Shown here piece after piece: positions 22,305-33,919 of a DNA stretch of 64,000 nt. Made by a program: the position numbers and the translations under genes. Under the pieces are notes generated by a model. That model did no database searches. It saw nothing but the letters and a program-made list of their open reading frames with translations, and had not been told where the DNA came from. This DNA is from Atherinomorus stipes (lineage: Eukaryota; Chordata; Actinopteri; Atheriniformes; Atherinidae): positions 72,501 to 136,500 of the forward strand of contig JALJCO010000069.1 of assembly GCA_023101725.1 (NCBI GenBank), given 5' to 3'. Position 1 is the first letter of the stretch; the number at the start of each line of letters is the position of its first letter.

Positions 22305-23060
22305 AATTAAATGGGTAGGTAAACTTTATTTGTATAGCACTTTTCACAGACAGGGATCACTAAAGCCCCGTTTCCACCCGCAGGTCTGGGTCGGGTCGGG
22401 TGGGTTTTGGTACGGATGTGTTGATTTTACGTTGCGTCCCCACAGCAAACTGTACCCTTACCCTGTAGGCGGAGTATTAATCGGATAGCGTTGCTACGTG
22501 ATCGCGTGACATCTGCAGTAACATTGCAGTACGCCTTTTAAGCACCGCACCACTCGTGACTGAAATAAAGGAGTTTGTTTTTACGACGAGTCACATGGGA
22601 AGTGACGGTTAGTCACCGGTTGGTGTGTTTTAGCTCCACCTCTTTGGTCCGGATCAGTTAGATCAGTATCCCTACCGAGGGGTACCAAAAAAGTAGGCCG
22701 GGTCAAATATAAGGGTAACCATCCCAGTTTTTATCTGTGGAGACACAAAAAAACATGAACCGATCCGGCCCGACCCAACCCAGACCCGCTGGTGGAAACA
22801 GGGCTTAAGCGCTTCACGATACTACATAATGCAAGTAAAAACAAGTAAAATTCAAGTAAAAACTAAATAAATTATTGAATGAGTCCAGAGAGCGCAGGGA
22901 CAGATGGAGTCTGTTCCAGAGATGGGCACCACCGCTTTAAATGACCCATCTCCTCAGGTTCTAAAACCTATAAATCCAAAATAATATAAATTATTGGGTT
23001 TTATTGACTGAAGGAATCCAGGCAGTCTTGGTCAGACAAGTGGAGGAAAATGGCCAGACA
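22305..23060 (-). repeat. LINE fragment interrupted by a MITE
   Basis: AAACTTTATTTGTATAGCAC at 22321 is a LINE 3' tail in antisense. After the MITE, sequence of the same type resumes (CGCTTCACGATACTAC) and continues to a 'GAGTCTGTTCCAGAGATGGG' block often seen in fish LINE-associated repeats. The MITE at 22375-22804 splits it. Confidence 0.5.
22375..22804. mobile_element. MITE with GGGTCGGGT arms
   Basis: GCCCCGTTTCCACC at the left is mirrored by GGTGGAAACAGGGC at the right, with GGTCTGGGTCGGG / CCCAACCCAGACC inside. The flanks CTAAAG and CTTAAG may be a 6-bp target duplication with one change. No coding capacity. Confidence 0.7.
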
Positions 23061-23505
23061 GTCCAGGTGCTTCTCAAGAACAAGGGGAGACTAGAGATTG
23101 TGGGTGACAGGGTAGACTGGTTACAAGGCTCAGTCTAATGGATTAGGAAATAAGCCAAACTGGTCTGAGTGTGTTACCATCGTTTGCTTTACAACAATCT
23201 GGCAACTAATGAGTCAAAAGCAGAAGCTAATGTTGGTGTGTTTCCTTGAGATGCATACAGACAAATATACAAGCTTATACTGGGTATCTATTCACTAATA
23301 GTAATCTTACAATCTGTTCTAGATAATAAATACATATTTTATTATTGTATAACATAATTATATGCTTCCGTAAAATTACTGATAATGTAAAGCCACATTT
23401 CTACTTATATGTTTCAACATTGAAGGATAAATGCTTACATCAAGCTTATTCTCTACAAAAGCTTATATTTTAAAGTTACTGTGATCTTTTCTGTCTGTAG
23501 AATTA
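23061..23505. other. No gene recognised
   Basis: AT-rich, nothing supported. Confidence 0.4.
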
Positions 23506-23507
23506 TG

Positions 23508-23642
23508 TCCTGTGATGGACTGGTGACCTCTCCAGGGTTCACCCTACCTCTCATCTGATAGCAGCTGGACAAAGCTCCGGCCCCCCTGGAACTCTTGATT
23601 GTATTGAACATGTACAGCAAATTGATGGACGGAAGAAAATGG
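23508..23642 (+). repeat. Teleost interspersed repeat, 3' part
   Basis: GTGATGGACTGGTGACCTCT, CCAGGGTTCACCCTACCTCT and a GATGGACGGAAGAAAATGGA end match a very common fish repeat 3' region. A degenerate piece from the upstream part of the same type occurs at 51393-51535. Confidence 0.6.
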
Positions 23643-23867
23643 AGATTAGCTGTTATGTAAAGTTGTTGTCATATTCTTAATAGATTCCCAGCCAGCGTTT
23701 GCATCTGTTTGCTTACTTTTTAAACACCTGAGAATACTGTTTTGACTTTGGGAAAACTGGCTTTAAACTGTATTTTACTACCACATTTTTCTCAGAAAAT
23801 ATATTTCTAGTAGAGCTATTGTTAATAGCTCTACTAGAAATACAGATGTTGAAATATAGATGTCGGC

Positions 23868-24062
23868 AACAATCCAAGTAATGCACACATACAAAGAAAT
23901 CCTATCATTTATGTCCATAAATTATGTGTAATATAGTGAAATGACACAGGGAATAAGCAATGAATACGCTTACTGAAAATTATTTAATACTTCGTGCAAA
24001 AACCTTTGTTGGTGATTCCAGCCTCCACTGTCCTTATAGAGGATGTCCTGTCAACCGACAGA
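23868..24062 (+). repeat. Tc1/mariner-type MITE fragment
   Basis: CAATCCAAGTAATGCACACA, GAAATGACACAGGGAATAAG and CCTTTGTTGGTGATTCCAGC look like the terminal region of a common fish Tc1-related element. The opposite end is missing. Recognised from memory of the family rather than from paired termini. Confidence 0.4.
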
Positions 24063-24064
24063 TC

Positions 24065-25136
24065 CACAAAGTTTCTACACCGTGTTACAGGGCTGAGAAA
24101 GTTGCTGGCGTGTTGAAGAGGAAGACGGTCCATGATGAAGACCATCCATGAAGAAGACCATCCAGTCCATTGTGTTTGTGTGTAAATGATTTCCCCTCCA
24201 TTTAAGCAGAAAAAAGTTGTAAAAGGAGATTTTAAAACACTGAAACAAGTAAAAGAAAATAAGGCTGGGAGACACTGTCAGATCTCCTTATTGTCCATCT
24301 GTGTTCTCCAGAGATCAGAGAGTAGCTATGCTCCCACCAGGCTGTAATGCTGCAGGACTGCCAGGACCAGGAGGCCAGATTTCATGGACTGTGTGAAAGC
24401 ACCAAGTAGAGAACGAGGAGTCTGACCAGGAAGTTTCAAATTAAAGAATTCAGAAACGACCAGTTTACTAAATACAAATATGTTTTTCTGGTTCTTGTTT
24501 TTTTCAGTTTGAATCCAGTATAGTACTGTATTAACGGCCTAAAGATATATGAGTGTGTAAAATGGTTTAATATTTTGGCTGGTAAAAAATATGCTTGGCT
24601 GGTAGATTTTAAAGAGAATCCCCAATGAGTTTTTCCATCCCCCCTGAAACTTTTTTTATAACTCGACTACTGGATATTAGGATCACAGTAAGACCACAGG
24701 TTTAAAAAAGAAAAAAAACAACTAATAATACTAAAATAATGACCGCTGGAATGTTGGGAAACTCATTCAAGTCAACGGAGCATTCTAAAAAGCCGTATAA
24801 TAAATAAAGATAAACTACATGTAGAAATGTACAGATTACCCCGAACTTATCTGGTCTACATCTTCCCACCACATACCTTTAAATAGTGATGGGAGGTATG
24901 GTATGAAGGGTTTGGAACGTGGGCCAACCCGACATACTTGTCCACGTAAACATACGTTGCTACTGAGGTGCTTATATAAGGCCTTTTTAAATCCAATTGG
25001 ACAGTTAATCTGATTAAATGTGGCCCTTGTAAACGCAGCTATCAGGCAATGCCTAATAACTGAATTATTTAGCCTAAAAAACAAGCAATGATGTTTTATT
25101 GTTTTTCTACTTCTTTTTTAACAATGTGCAAACTCT
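24065..25136. other. No gene recognised
   Basis: AT-rich with short tandem GAAGACCATCCATGA duplication near 24130-24165. No gene supported. Confidence 0.4.
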
Positions 25137-25138
25137 AA

Positions 25139-26758
25139 CTGTACGTTCAGACCAAAAGTGACAAAAGCGTTAAGTATGCCGGAAGTAAATTTTCAATGAG
25201 AGTCCGGCGTCCTGAGTGACAAAAGAAGCTAAAGCATCCAAAGTGGCACCGGATAAGAAGTTGAACTTCAGTTAACTTTATGCTAATGAGCTATGACGCG
25301 GTTCAGCGGTAACAGGCTGCAGCAAATCAGAGTAGAGGTGTCCTTTGATCGAGCAGGCCCAAAAAACAACGCCTGTGACTTTGGTTCTGACAACACACTC
25401 GTTCTGTCATGGATGCCGAGAGGCTGATATCCTGTTTTCAGGCCCATCCTTGGTAATGTTCTTCTTTTTGGCTACCAGGACCAAAGTTAAAAAGAAAAGA
25501 AAACAAGAAACCTGCTGGACGTTCAACCTGAAGTCCCGCTGGAACCGTCTCTGTCCGGCTGCAGCTCCAGCACTCGCCGAGGAAACCTCCTGCACCCAAA
25601 CCAGGAGAGAGGAACCCGGCGACGGCGTCTTCTTCAGGTGTACAGCAGCAGCATCACAGTGATGTCATCCACATCCGTGATGAGTCCAGATGATTTTAAG
25701 GGTTAGACACGCGTATTTATAGCCATGGCAGACCATGTTAACGATAAAATAATAACAATTATGAACGGGAATTAATGTCATTTACTGACCGCCTCACCCC
25801 TTTCCCCGTTCTTCCAAAACGTTTTTCGCCTCCTGCTCCTGGCTATTTTTCTTTAGAACACGCATGCGCGCTCTCCTCGCTTTGCCTCGGCTGCAGCGTA
25901 TGCGGTGTCTCTGCTTCTCTTTTGTTTCATGTCATACAGGACTTCGTTCCTGCGCAGTGTTTTATGCATTTCTGTAATGAATATATGAACTAAAAATATC
26001 TGAAATCAGAGTCAGTCAGTCAGAAACAGTCAACATGTGTGAAAACGCACCGGCTCTGCATAATTGTGAGAAAATGACCAGGATGCAGACGCACGCTCTC
26101 CTCATATTGCGCACAGCTTGTGAATTTGTGTTGAGTTTGTGTGCAGCAGTTTAAATGTCAGTGTTGGGCAGCTTGGAGAATAATGTGAAGTTGTTCCACA
26201 TTAAATGAAACCGCTTCACCAAACCAGCAGATGAACTGTGGCTGGATTGATTCTACTGGGCTGAACAGGCTGGGTGATGCGCGGAGATTCTTCTGTTTCT
26301 TTAAACAGAAACAGCTGCTCGCGCAGTGTTGACTCCATCTTTTCTTTATTGCAAAGTTTGAAGCTGTATTCTGAGTTTATTATCAGCACTGCTTTTTTGT
26401 TTCAGCCATATTTTAGTGTATTTCAAAGTTGTAAAAGTTTGATGATCATAACGCCACTTGTTAGTTGTTTTCTGCTCAATACTGCAGAAAACAAAATCTG
26501 CTTGTGAGTAATTAGAAAATTATATTAATTTATGTTCATGCTCTGTGATTTTTTCCTGTATTTAATGACCACAAAAAACGTCCTGCGGCTCTGCTCTGCT
26601 TTAACTAAGTGGGAGCTGAGCAACAGCAACAACACTGTCAAGAAGTCCGCTGTGCGGCTCCTTTAAACGACCAGTGCGATTTAACTTTGACATGAGTCAC
26701 GTGATGAGCTGTCCTGTTAGCCTCGGGCATCTTTGCTGCTTTTGGTCTGAACGTACAG
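25139..26758. mobile_element. Probable Harbinger-type element, 1.6 kb
   Basis: Ends CTGTACGTTCAGACCAAAAG (25139) and CTTTTGGTCTGAACGTACAG (ending 26758) are perfect inverted repeats of 20 bases. Flanks TAA and TAG are compatible with a decayed TWA duplication. An ATG at about 25411 opens MDAERLISCFQAHPW, which resembles the start of MADF/Myb-like proteins carried by PIF/Harbinger elements, but a stop follows at once. The rest of the interior is non-coding. Confidence 0.6.
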
Positions 26759-26759
26759 T

Positions 26760-27885
26760 AGCCTTCTAAATTTCCATTTATTGATCTCTTACCACTGCTG
26801 ACTGCTGAATCACATATTCTGTATTCATCAGCACTGAAATGGGACTCTTTGAAGTGCAGCTTTAAGAGTGAAGTGTTTTGAACCGCAGGGAATCGCCTCC
26901 TCACTTAAATCATCATCTAAGTCTTAAATGTTTTTCAGTGAAGCTGAAAATGTTTTCCTGAGATCCCAGAGTCATTAAAACTTTTAAAAGATTTTTTAAA
27001 ATGAGAGGTCACCAGCTAGATCCACTCACACACTAACTGCAAATCTGTGATGCAGAAATCCTTCCTTTGAAGTGTCTTATATAAGAAATATGTGAACACA
27101 CTGTACACATTGTGTTTGTAGGAATCAGCCGCCCTCACTTCCCTGCAGAATTAATAATAGCTCACAGCTGGCACACATCTGTCCATTCCTGTCTTGTATT
27201 TTCTTCCACTGAGCTTTCTGACCCTGATTTAAATGAATATTTTCTGGTGACATTTTGTTGTCCAGTTCATCTGCATCCATGAGGGTTGACTGGCTTCCAA
27301 CTGTGTCCACAGATTGGACTCTAATCTGTAACTGAATCTACATCACACATTCAAACATGGAGATGACTGTCGGTCATCAGGCTCTGTGTACTCTTTAGTT
27401 CGTGTGTTTGCTTGCACAAGTTATTGTCATGCTGTGCTTCAGATGAGCAGATTATACAAAAGCAGATGACATGTGAGATTAATACCAGGAGCAGACTACA
27501 CAGCAACAGCAGATCGTGACCCGACTCGAAAGACATCGGCTGCCATGTCAGATAATGGATCAGAGTCCGCTCTTTAGACAGATGTACTTGTCCATGCAGT
27601 TTAACAGAAAAGCTGCAATTACTTTTGTCTCCAAAAGTTTGATAAAGGTAAAATTTTAAGATGTGTGTAAGCAAAATCATTTCTTGCACCCTATTCTGAC
27701 AGGCTGAGTTTTACCTAGGGACCACATGTAATAACTAAATTACCCCCCTACGTCTGTTATTCCTGTGGTGCATTTTCATAGGACAACCAAAGTCTATTAA
27801 TTAACTAAAATCGCAGACATTTCGTCGGTGTGACGTCAACATGCCTGCATATTGTGTAACCTCTGCTCACACGAGCAGCATTTTC
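26760..27885. other. No gene recognised
   Basis: AT-rich, no supported gene or element termini. Confidence 0.45.
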
Positions 27886-27887
27886 AC

Positions 27888-28870
27888 CAAGAGGCGGACT
27901 CCGCTGAAGAGCAGTGAAGCTACTTCTGTGTTGCCCAAAGATTGTAATTCTTTCTTCATCCACTAGGGGCTGGTTCCAAAACAGAGCAAATCCCCATAGA
28001 CTCCCATATTAGAAACAAGGTTGAATCAGACAGCAGGCTATCATTCTACGTAGTTCAATCATTCTACGTTATTCAATTGCTCCAATAAGAGCACACTATC
28101 AGGTTAACAGCCCCCCCCCCCCCCCCCCCCCCCTCTCCTAACGGTCTAGGCACCGTTCGCTTCGCTCCCCCCTCCCCTCTCTGTCTGATTCAGCTTTGTG
28201 TATGGAGCTAGTAGTAACTTCTGTGCAGTCAGGTCTGGGTTTTCAAACAAATGGATTTAAAAGAAAACTTCTGCAGCAACACTGAGGGAGGCGACCACAA
28301 CCTTGTCATTACCTGTACGTTTATTTATTTTCTAAATGCTGTCTTGTCTGATAAACGTAGCTCACTGTCTGAAGTGCCCATGTTGCTAGCAGTTAGCCTT
28401 TAGCAAACTCCGACCGCAGCTTGACCTAGCTTCTCTAAATAAGGTCATAGCCAAATAAGGTGTAGCCAATCAAAATGAAGTCAACGTGGTCTCCGGGTAA
28501 AGCTCCATATCATCACCGGACCCAACTGTTTTGCTGAGGAAGTGAGGTCTGGCGTTTCAAAACAATACTCCGCTGTAAAAAATGCCGTTTTTTTCTTTGA
28601 AGACATATTTACATATGCAGTAATGCCAACAACATAAACTAGTTTTTACTGCTATGTCATCACTCCTTTAACAAGCCTGAGCGTATCTTATCTTTACACC
28701 GCGCCTATCTTCGTTCGTTCATGTTCACTTCAGATTTGTTCAGTTAGCCATTAGCTTGGCTCTCAATCATTTGCCCCGCAGCTTGGAGCGGCCTTGCCTC
28801 TGCCCATTCTAGTATTTTCCGGGACCGACAACACACGTGACACAAAGGGAGAGTTTGTCTCACAGTGATG
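27888..28870 (-). repeat. Dispersed repeat, copy 3, interrupted
   Basis: Reverse-strand copy. The 3' part runs from GCGGACTCCGCTG to CCCCATAGACTCCCAT at about 28010, and the 5' part from CAAGCCTGAGCG (28675) through CAATCATTTGCCCC to ACACACGTGACACA. About 650 bases between them (28022-28673) replace the middle. The right edge of that insert ends CATCACTCCT|TTAA, like the TTAA elements, but no matching left end was found. Confidence 0.6.
28111..28133. repeat. C homopolymer, 23 bases
   Basis: Uninterrupted run of 23 C. Length is likely to vary between individuals or sequencing reads. Confidence 0.9.
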
Positions 28871-29065
28871 CAGAAAAATTAGTCCCAGCATTTGTCACTT
28901 CTTGTTTGGATTATTGTAATAATTCCCTCTTAGTAGGTCATCATAAGCTGCTCCTAAAAGCCTCCAGCAGATCCAAATTGCTGCAGCAACAGTTTTGATG
29001 AGGATTAACAAGAAAATCCTATTTCATTATTAGCTTCCAGTGTAATGTTAATATTGGGTTAAAAT
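28870..29065 (+). pseudogene. L2-type LINE reverse transcriptase tail
   Basis: Reads KLVPAFVTSCLDYCNNSLLV and, in another frame, LQQIQIAAATVLMRINKK, the conserved F-V-x-S-R-L-D-Y-C-N and Q-N-A-A-A-R-V-L motifs of the C-terminal part of fish L2 ORF2. Frameshifts and stops break it, and it ends about 200 bases in. Confidence 0.65.
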
Positions 29066-29555
29066 AAATCAGGAAAAGGTCAAAAGTGAGAATATCATTT
29101 GGGAAAATTTTCAGTGATAAATTCCAGTGGTTTATTTCACAAACTTATGATAACTTGACTTTAGAACGAAATTAAATTAAATGAATCCCAAAGAGGAATA
29201 AGTTATGCAGCATGAGAGATGCTGCATAACAGCATGCATAAATAACTGAAGGCTGTCTCCAACAGTCATTCCTATTTTTCCCACGATTGTCAACCACATT
29301 TCCTTTGCTCCTGTTCTGCCTCATGCAGGAACATAAAAATCCTTAGTTTGAAGATATTTCGGGTTGAGAACTTTCTTATAAAGAAAAAGAAGCAAAACAG
29401 CACACTGATGTTTTAAAAAAGCACTTTTGAGTCTGTTATGCGCTTCATGTAATAAAGATATTTGGACACCAATTTACCTGTTAGAAAGTAATTGCTGAGA
29501 ACATGGACATTACTGTGTAGCTACTGTAAAACAGAAGTTTGTTCTTTACATGTTT
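29066..29555. other. No gene recognised
   Basis: AT-rich, nothing supported. Confidence 0.4.
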
Positions 29556-29609
29556 TGTTTTGCAGGAGTTTTGTGTCCGTGGAGAAAAAGAAGAACTGAC
29601 ACACGGACA

Positions 29610-29722
29610 TGTTTCACGTTTCAAAACAAGACATTGTGTAAATCGTGCAGAGCAACTATTACCAGCAGAAACACAACCAACCTGAAGCCACATCTGCAGA
29701 CCAGTCTGAAATCCATGCAAAG
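29610..29722 (+). pseudogene. BED zinc-finger relic (hAT type)
   Basis: Frame reads TLCKSCRATITSRNTTNLKP then HL, the C-x2-C ... N-T-T-N-L-x-x-H-L pattern of BED fingers that bind DNA in hAT transposases and ZBED proteins. The final His/Cys pair is not conserved. A frame change precedes it, and the segment ends at AAAG|GTAACC, a possible splice donor. Upstream TTTGTTTTGCAG (about 29555-29566) could be an acceptor. No termini of a containing element were found. Confidence 0.5.
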
Positions 29723-30178
29723 GTAACCATGCTAACAATACAGTGAAATTTTGGTGTGCTTTTGCTAAGTTTGTTATTTTTGAAGGAAGAATTGACTCAG
29801 TACTTTGATTTGATGACAAAAAAAAAAAAGACCTGGAATGTGTTATGAAATAAAGTAGGTGTTAAAAAAAAAAAAAAAAAAAAACTTTTGAATGAACTGT
29901 GCCTGTTATTCTAGGGCACCAGACTGACTGTTATTTTATTTACCCACATAAAAATGCATTTTCTTTTAATGAAGCAAAATGTGTGTTTGTGAATGCGTTA
30001 AGGCCCTTTCAGATAGAACGCGTTGTTCGCGCGTTCACCGCAGGGTAGGGCGCAGAGTCGGCGAAAGAGCACAGCGGCAGCGAGCACGTCAGGCACGCGT
30101 TGCTAAGCAACAGACCAGGAAGTGTTTTCTCCCCGGCACGCTTCGTTGTGACAGATGTACTTCTCATCGTCGCAGCAA

Positions 30179-30355
30179 AGAGCTTTTCTCCTGAGGAGGA
30201 GGAGAAGATCAGCAGCAGATAACAGGGTGGGGGTCCACCTGATCCTGATAACAAGGCAGAACTTGGGGGGGTTCAGGTTCGTCCGGGAGCTGCATTCTTT
30301 CACACAGACTGCTTCCAGGTTTACTTCAGGCTGAACAAGGACCACTTTTTTCCCT
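30179..30355 (+). pseudogene. HARBI1-like transposase N-terminus
   Basis: Reads LLRRRRRSAADNRVGVHLIL, then TRQNLGGFRFVRELHSFTQT. After a frame change it continues CFQVYFRLNKDHF. The arginine run, the V-H-x-I ... R-x-x-L-G-x-F-x-x-x-V-x-E-L pattern and the F-x-x-Y-F-R motif follow the N-terminal region of HARBI1-family nucleases, which act as the transposase of PIF/Harbinger elements. The DDE core is absent, removed before or by the later hAT insertion at 30393. The copy is dead. Confidence 0.55.
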
Positions 30356-30765
30356 GAACTGGCCTCTCCTATTGGATGCGCTAGGATGTCATCAGTGTTG
30401 GGCAGTAGCACCGTTACAAGTAGCGCTGCTACTAGTTTAACTACATTTCTCAGTAGCGTGGTCGTAACGTCGCTGTTTTCTATATCAAATAGCTTTTCAG
30501 TAGTGAAGCTACTTTCGTGGCCAAGTACCGGGGTAGCGTCCTCAGAAGCTACATTTTCCCAGCTATTTCTAGACCTTCAACGCATCTCTCCTATGTTTAT
30601 TCCTGATGCAGACATCGCAGGAGCCTTTTAACTTTGCGTACCTATCATCCCGGTTCCTGCCCTAGACTGTGTATTAAACAGATGACCGTGAAAATTGTCT
30701 GATGAGGCTGAATGGCAAGCGTGCAACTAGAGGGGGAGGAGGTAGAGGCAGAGACGTCTTCGCTG

Positions 30766-30924
30766 TGTGAATCCCCATGGCCATATCACAACAAGTTCAA
30801 GATCTTCGAGACCTGACAGAGCAGTTATGCATTCCGTTGTTTATTGTGCAACCCCACGAGGAAGCTCCTGTCAACGTCCAAGACGTCCAACACAAATTTA
30901 AGGACACATTCAGGTATTTGCTGA
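30766..30924 (+). pseudogene. BED zinc finger of a hAT transposase
   Basis: Frame reads CESPWPYHNKFKIFET, a stop (30814-30816), then FRCLLCNPTRKLLSTSKTSN and TNLRTHSGIC. This keeps the BED pattern C-x2-C ... N-x-x-H-x3-C with an aromatic W-P-Y start. It lies inside hAT termini, about 370 bases from the left end, where a transposase N-terminus is expected. The stop and loss of the downstream core make it a pseudogene. Confidence 0.65.
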
Positions 30925-31027
30925 AGTTCACACAATCAGCTAAGCTGGTCATCACAACTCAGCCAGCAAACATCAACAGCTAACATAGCACTAGCCAAAA
31001 ACGTCATTTAAAAGCGAAATGATAACG

Positions 31028-31112
31028 TGGGTGTGTGTGTGCGCGCATGCATGTGTGTGTGGGTGTGTGTGCATGTGCATGTGCATGCGCATGCGCGTTC
31101 TAAATGCATGTG
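31028..31112. repeat. (GT)n / GCATGT microsatellite
   Basis: Alternating GT with GCAT interruptions inside the hAT element. Purine-pyrimidine alternation could adopt Z-DNA. Confidence 0.8.
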
Positions 31113-32114
31113 TGTGTATAGCAGGAAAGGTTCGGAGAATCAGAGCAGTATAACTTTACTTTGTGCAGGTTTTCTTTTCTCTCCAAAACAAAACTGTGGT
31201 CAGTTTAAATAGATAACTGATATTTCTGTAGATGGCAGTTGTACAAAACGGGGCTAATCAATATTCTACTAAACAGACAGCTTCATAGCAAGACTACACA
31301 ATCCAAGATGAAATAAACATGTTACTTTAACCACTTTAAATTAATCAAAACAAAAAGCAATGAGGTAGATCTAAGATTTAAAACTAAAGCTGATTTACAA
31401 TGATCAGACTGACTCACTGACAGTTGCTGTATTAGTTGAGACATTTTGATAATCATGGTTGTATGATGCATGATTATCCAAATATTTTAGAATAAAGTGT
31501 TCATTTATACCTGAATAGTTAAGTTACATTTGAAATTTGAGAAGTTTTGTTTTTCCTTTAAAGAGACTCCATTCAACTAAAGTAGCTGCCCTGGAAGACA
31601 GTCACACACACAACTTGGTTTTTTTTTTAGTTTCTTTTTAGTGGGGGCGGGGGGGATTAAGGTATGTATAGTAAGTATTAGTTTTGTTGAGGTAGAATAC
31701 TTTAATAAACTGACAGATCAAACAGATCAGAGATCAGTTTCATTGATCACTAGGAAATGTAGCAATGTGACTTAGAATGAAGTTTGATGTTAAAAAAAAG
31801 TAGCTTTGATGTAGTTAAGCTACTTTTGTTATTTTATTGTAGGTTAGCTTGCTACATTTCTCTGGTGTGTAGCTTCAGTGTAGTGAAGCTTCATTTAATG
31901 TAGAATAACTTGTAGCTTAGCTCACTACATTTTCTAAGTAGCTTGCCCAACACTGGATGTCGTCACAGCGCGCCGCGCCTGAATTGAAAAATTTTCAATT
32001 CGAGCGCAGCAGCGTGAGCGCCACCGCAGCGGCATGTGCCCACCTTGTGCGCCGCGGAGCTCCGCGGCATGGCGGAACGCGCTGCCGCGGCGGTACCACA
32101 TACACAATGAATGG

Positions 32115-32595
32115 GTTTCAACCACTACTTCCTCAAATTGAAGCCACAAGGGGTAGGGCTTCGTAATCTTCCCTAGGAATTGGGACATCACTTGCTACAT
32201 ATTTGTTCAGGCACGTAAGCGACTGCACAGTAACGTTTGCACATACGTCTCACCATAACAACACACACAAAAACAACACAGAGTTAAAAGTTGTGATTGT
32301 TTTTCTTTTCTTTTTTTTCCCATCACTCCTCATGCTTCTGTTGATTGATAAACAAAACAACCACACGGGGAAGAAGTTGCCATTGACGACTGTTGTATCT
32401 TGTAAACTGCCGAAGAGCCTCTGCAAGTTTTTCATCAGTATTTAAGCCTAGCTAGCATGGCTAGTCTGGCTAATGTTACGAACAAACGTGTAATCTGTAC
32501 AAATGTACATTTGTGAGTTTTCTTCTCCGAGTCCTGTCGTTCTCCGAAGGTTGCTATTGTTCCCTTTTCTCTGGCCCTTTTTCAGCAAGTCAGCA
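32115..32595. other. No gene recognised
   Basis: AT-rich with a T-rich stretch at 32299-32318. No gene supported. Confidence 0.4.
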
Positions 32596-32596
32596 T

Positions 32597-32905
32597 CTGA
32601 CATCCCTCGCTCTGAAGGGCTAGATTCATACCCCCTACCCCTCGTTATGTCCACTTCCCCTACATGCAAAGAGGGATTGGGACAGCACGACCTTCACAGG
32701 AACACGCAAAATTTAGGGGTAGGGCTAAAACCTAGGGCTAGTGGGTGTATTGGGAGGCACCCTAAGTTTGCATCTGAAAACCCTTAGTTTCAAGGGGTAT
32801 ATACCCCTACCACTTACCCCTACCCCTCTGCCCTAACACGATTGAGACACCCTTACCCCTACACATGAATGCACAAAAGGGGAATGGCTAAAAGGGGGAA
32901 TTGAG
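32597..32905. repeat. ACCCCT/AGGGGT-rich repeat
   Basis: Multiple ACCCCTACC and AGGGGTAGGG motifs on opposite strands, spaced so that the segment can pair with itself. Probably a MITE, but its ends are not resolved. Not telomeric (the unit is not TTAGGG). Confidence 0.35.
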
Positions 32906-33515
32906 CTTGGACCTTAAACACTTATGCTAGTAAACTATTCTGCTTTCAGCTTGCAACACAGCTTCCCTGGTTTCCATGAAACAATGAGATGGATAACCCG
33001 CAAAAAAAACTGTAAGACTGTTGGTAATCCGACCAGTATACTTGAAAGTAAATCCAACATATCCCATGTTGTTTTCCTGATTCATCACTAAACTCCCAGT
33101 TAAGCTGAATCCCACAGAGCCAATGTTATTGATTTAAATAATGCTGTTTGGCTTTAATGTGCATTTATGCTCTGATTAGTGGATTTGTGAATGTTTTCTA
33201 TCTGAGGTCTTACAAAGCATTTAGTTTAATTGCAGAAAAGTGTGGATACACTTAGAAAGTGCTTGCTGTTCAATAAAATAGTTTAAACTTAATGCGCACA
33301 CATCATCAGATAGTGCTGTTTTGTATGGTCAAGTTAATCTACATTACCAATTTTAAACAAAGTTTTCATTTATTATTTCAAAGTATTTGTATTTTTATTA
33401 AAGAAAAGAATTTTGGTTTAGTCATACAGATGTGTGCCATGTTCCTCACCGTGGCAGTGTGAGTGTCCTCGTGCTGTCTCAGTATGTGTGTCACTGCTTT
33501 TATTGGTTTGTGATT
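32906..33515. other. No gene recognised
   Basis: AT-rich, nothing supported. Confidence 0.4.
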
Positions 33516-33520
33516 CACAG

Positions 33521-33914
33521 GCTCTTATCTTTGATATTGACCGCTGTGCCTCCCTCACCTGGCTTGCCCTCCCAAATATCACCTGTCCATCAAACTCTGT
33601 ATTCAACAGTGCCCTTCAGGAGTCTCAGCAGGAGCCTTTGAGCACAACTCTGTGTTTGTGTAAACATGTGATGGTGAGATGAAAGTGATTAACCTCTTCC
33701 CTCTTTTCTTTTTTGTTTCTGGTACACAAGTGCAAATTCAGACTGTGCTGGTAATGATCCTGCGGGACACAACAGAGATGACATGGACACAGATGAGGTC
33801 ATCTGGTCCACACGCCACCTGAAAATACTCCTGGTGGAAATGCCATCTCAGTCTCATCCTCTTGTTTGCTCTGATCATCGCTGGGAGATGAGTGGGACTT
33901 TTGCTGGCTTTTAA
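33521..33914 (+). CDS. Two possible exons, unrecognised
   Basis: A possible exon starts after GTGATTCACAG (33521), reads ALIFDIDRCASLTWLALPN and could end at ATG|GTGAGA (33673). A second starts after a pyrimidine-rich tract and TACACAAG (33731), is open from ANSDCAGNDPAGHNRDDMDT to a stop at 33914, and is followed by AATAAA about 55 bases downstream. The splice phases I infer for the two do not match, so they may not belong together. I do not recognise either protein. Support is limited to splice-like signals and open frames of 50-60 codons, which can arise by chance. Confidence 0.2.
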
Positions 33915-33919
33915 AATTA

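Larger units (their letters stand above)
30393..31955 (+). mobile_element. hAT element, 1.56 kb
   Basis: Ends CAGTGTTGGGCA (30393) and TGCCCAACACTG (ending 31955), flanked by GATGTCAT (30385-30392) and GATGTCGT (31956-31963), an 8-bp duplication with one change. AGTAGCTAC/AAGCTACTT motifs crowd both subterminal regions. It carries a BED-finger relic at 30766-30924 and a GT microsatellite. No hAT catalytic core or dimerisation domain remains, so it is non-autonomous. Confidence 0.85.
29999..32110 (+). mobile_element. PIF/Harbinger element split by a hAT
   Basis: Left end AGGCCCTTTCAGATAGAACG follows TTA at 29998-30000. A HARBI1-like transposase start lies at 30179-30355. The element is cut at 30392 by a hAT insertion and resumes at 31964 with GC-rich palindromic sequence (GAATTGAAAAATTTTCAATT). 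The right terminus is not clear. G+C content is well above that of its surroundings. Confidence 0.5.

Noticed and set aside
25345..25662. 105-codon open frame
   Set aside because: Overlaps the MADF-like start in a different frame inside a MITE; no known motif.
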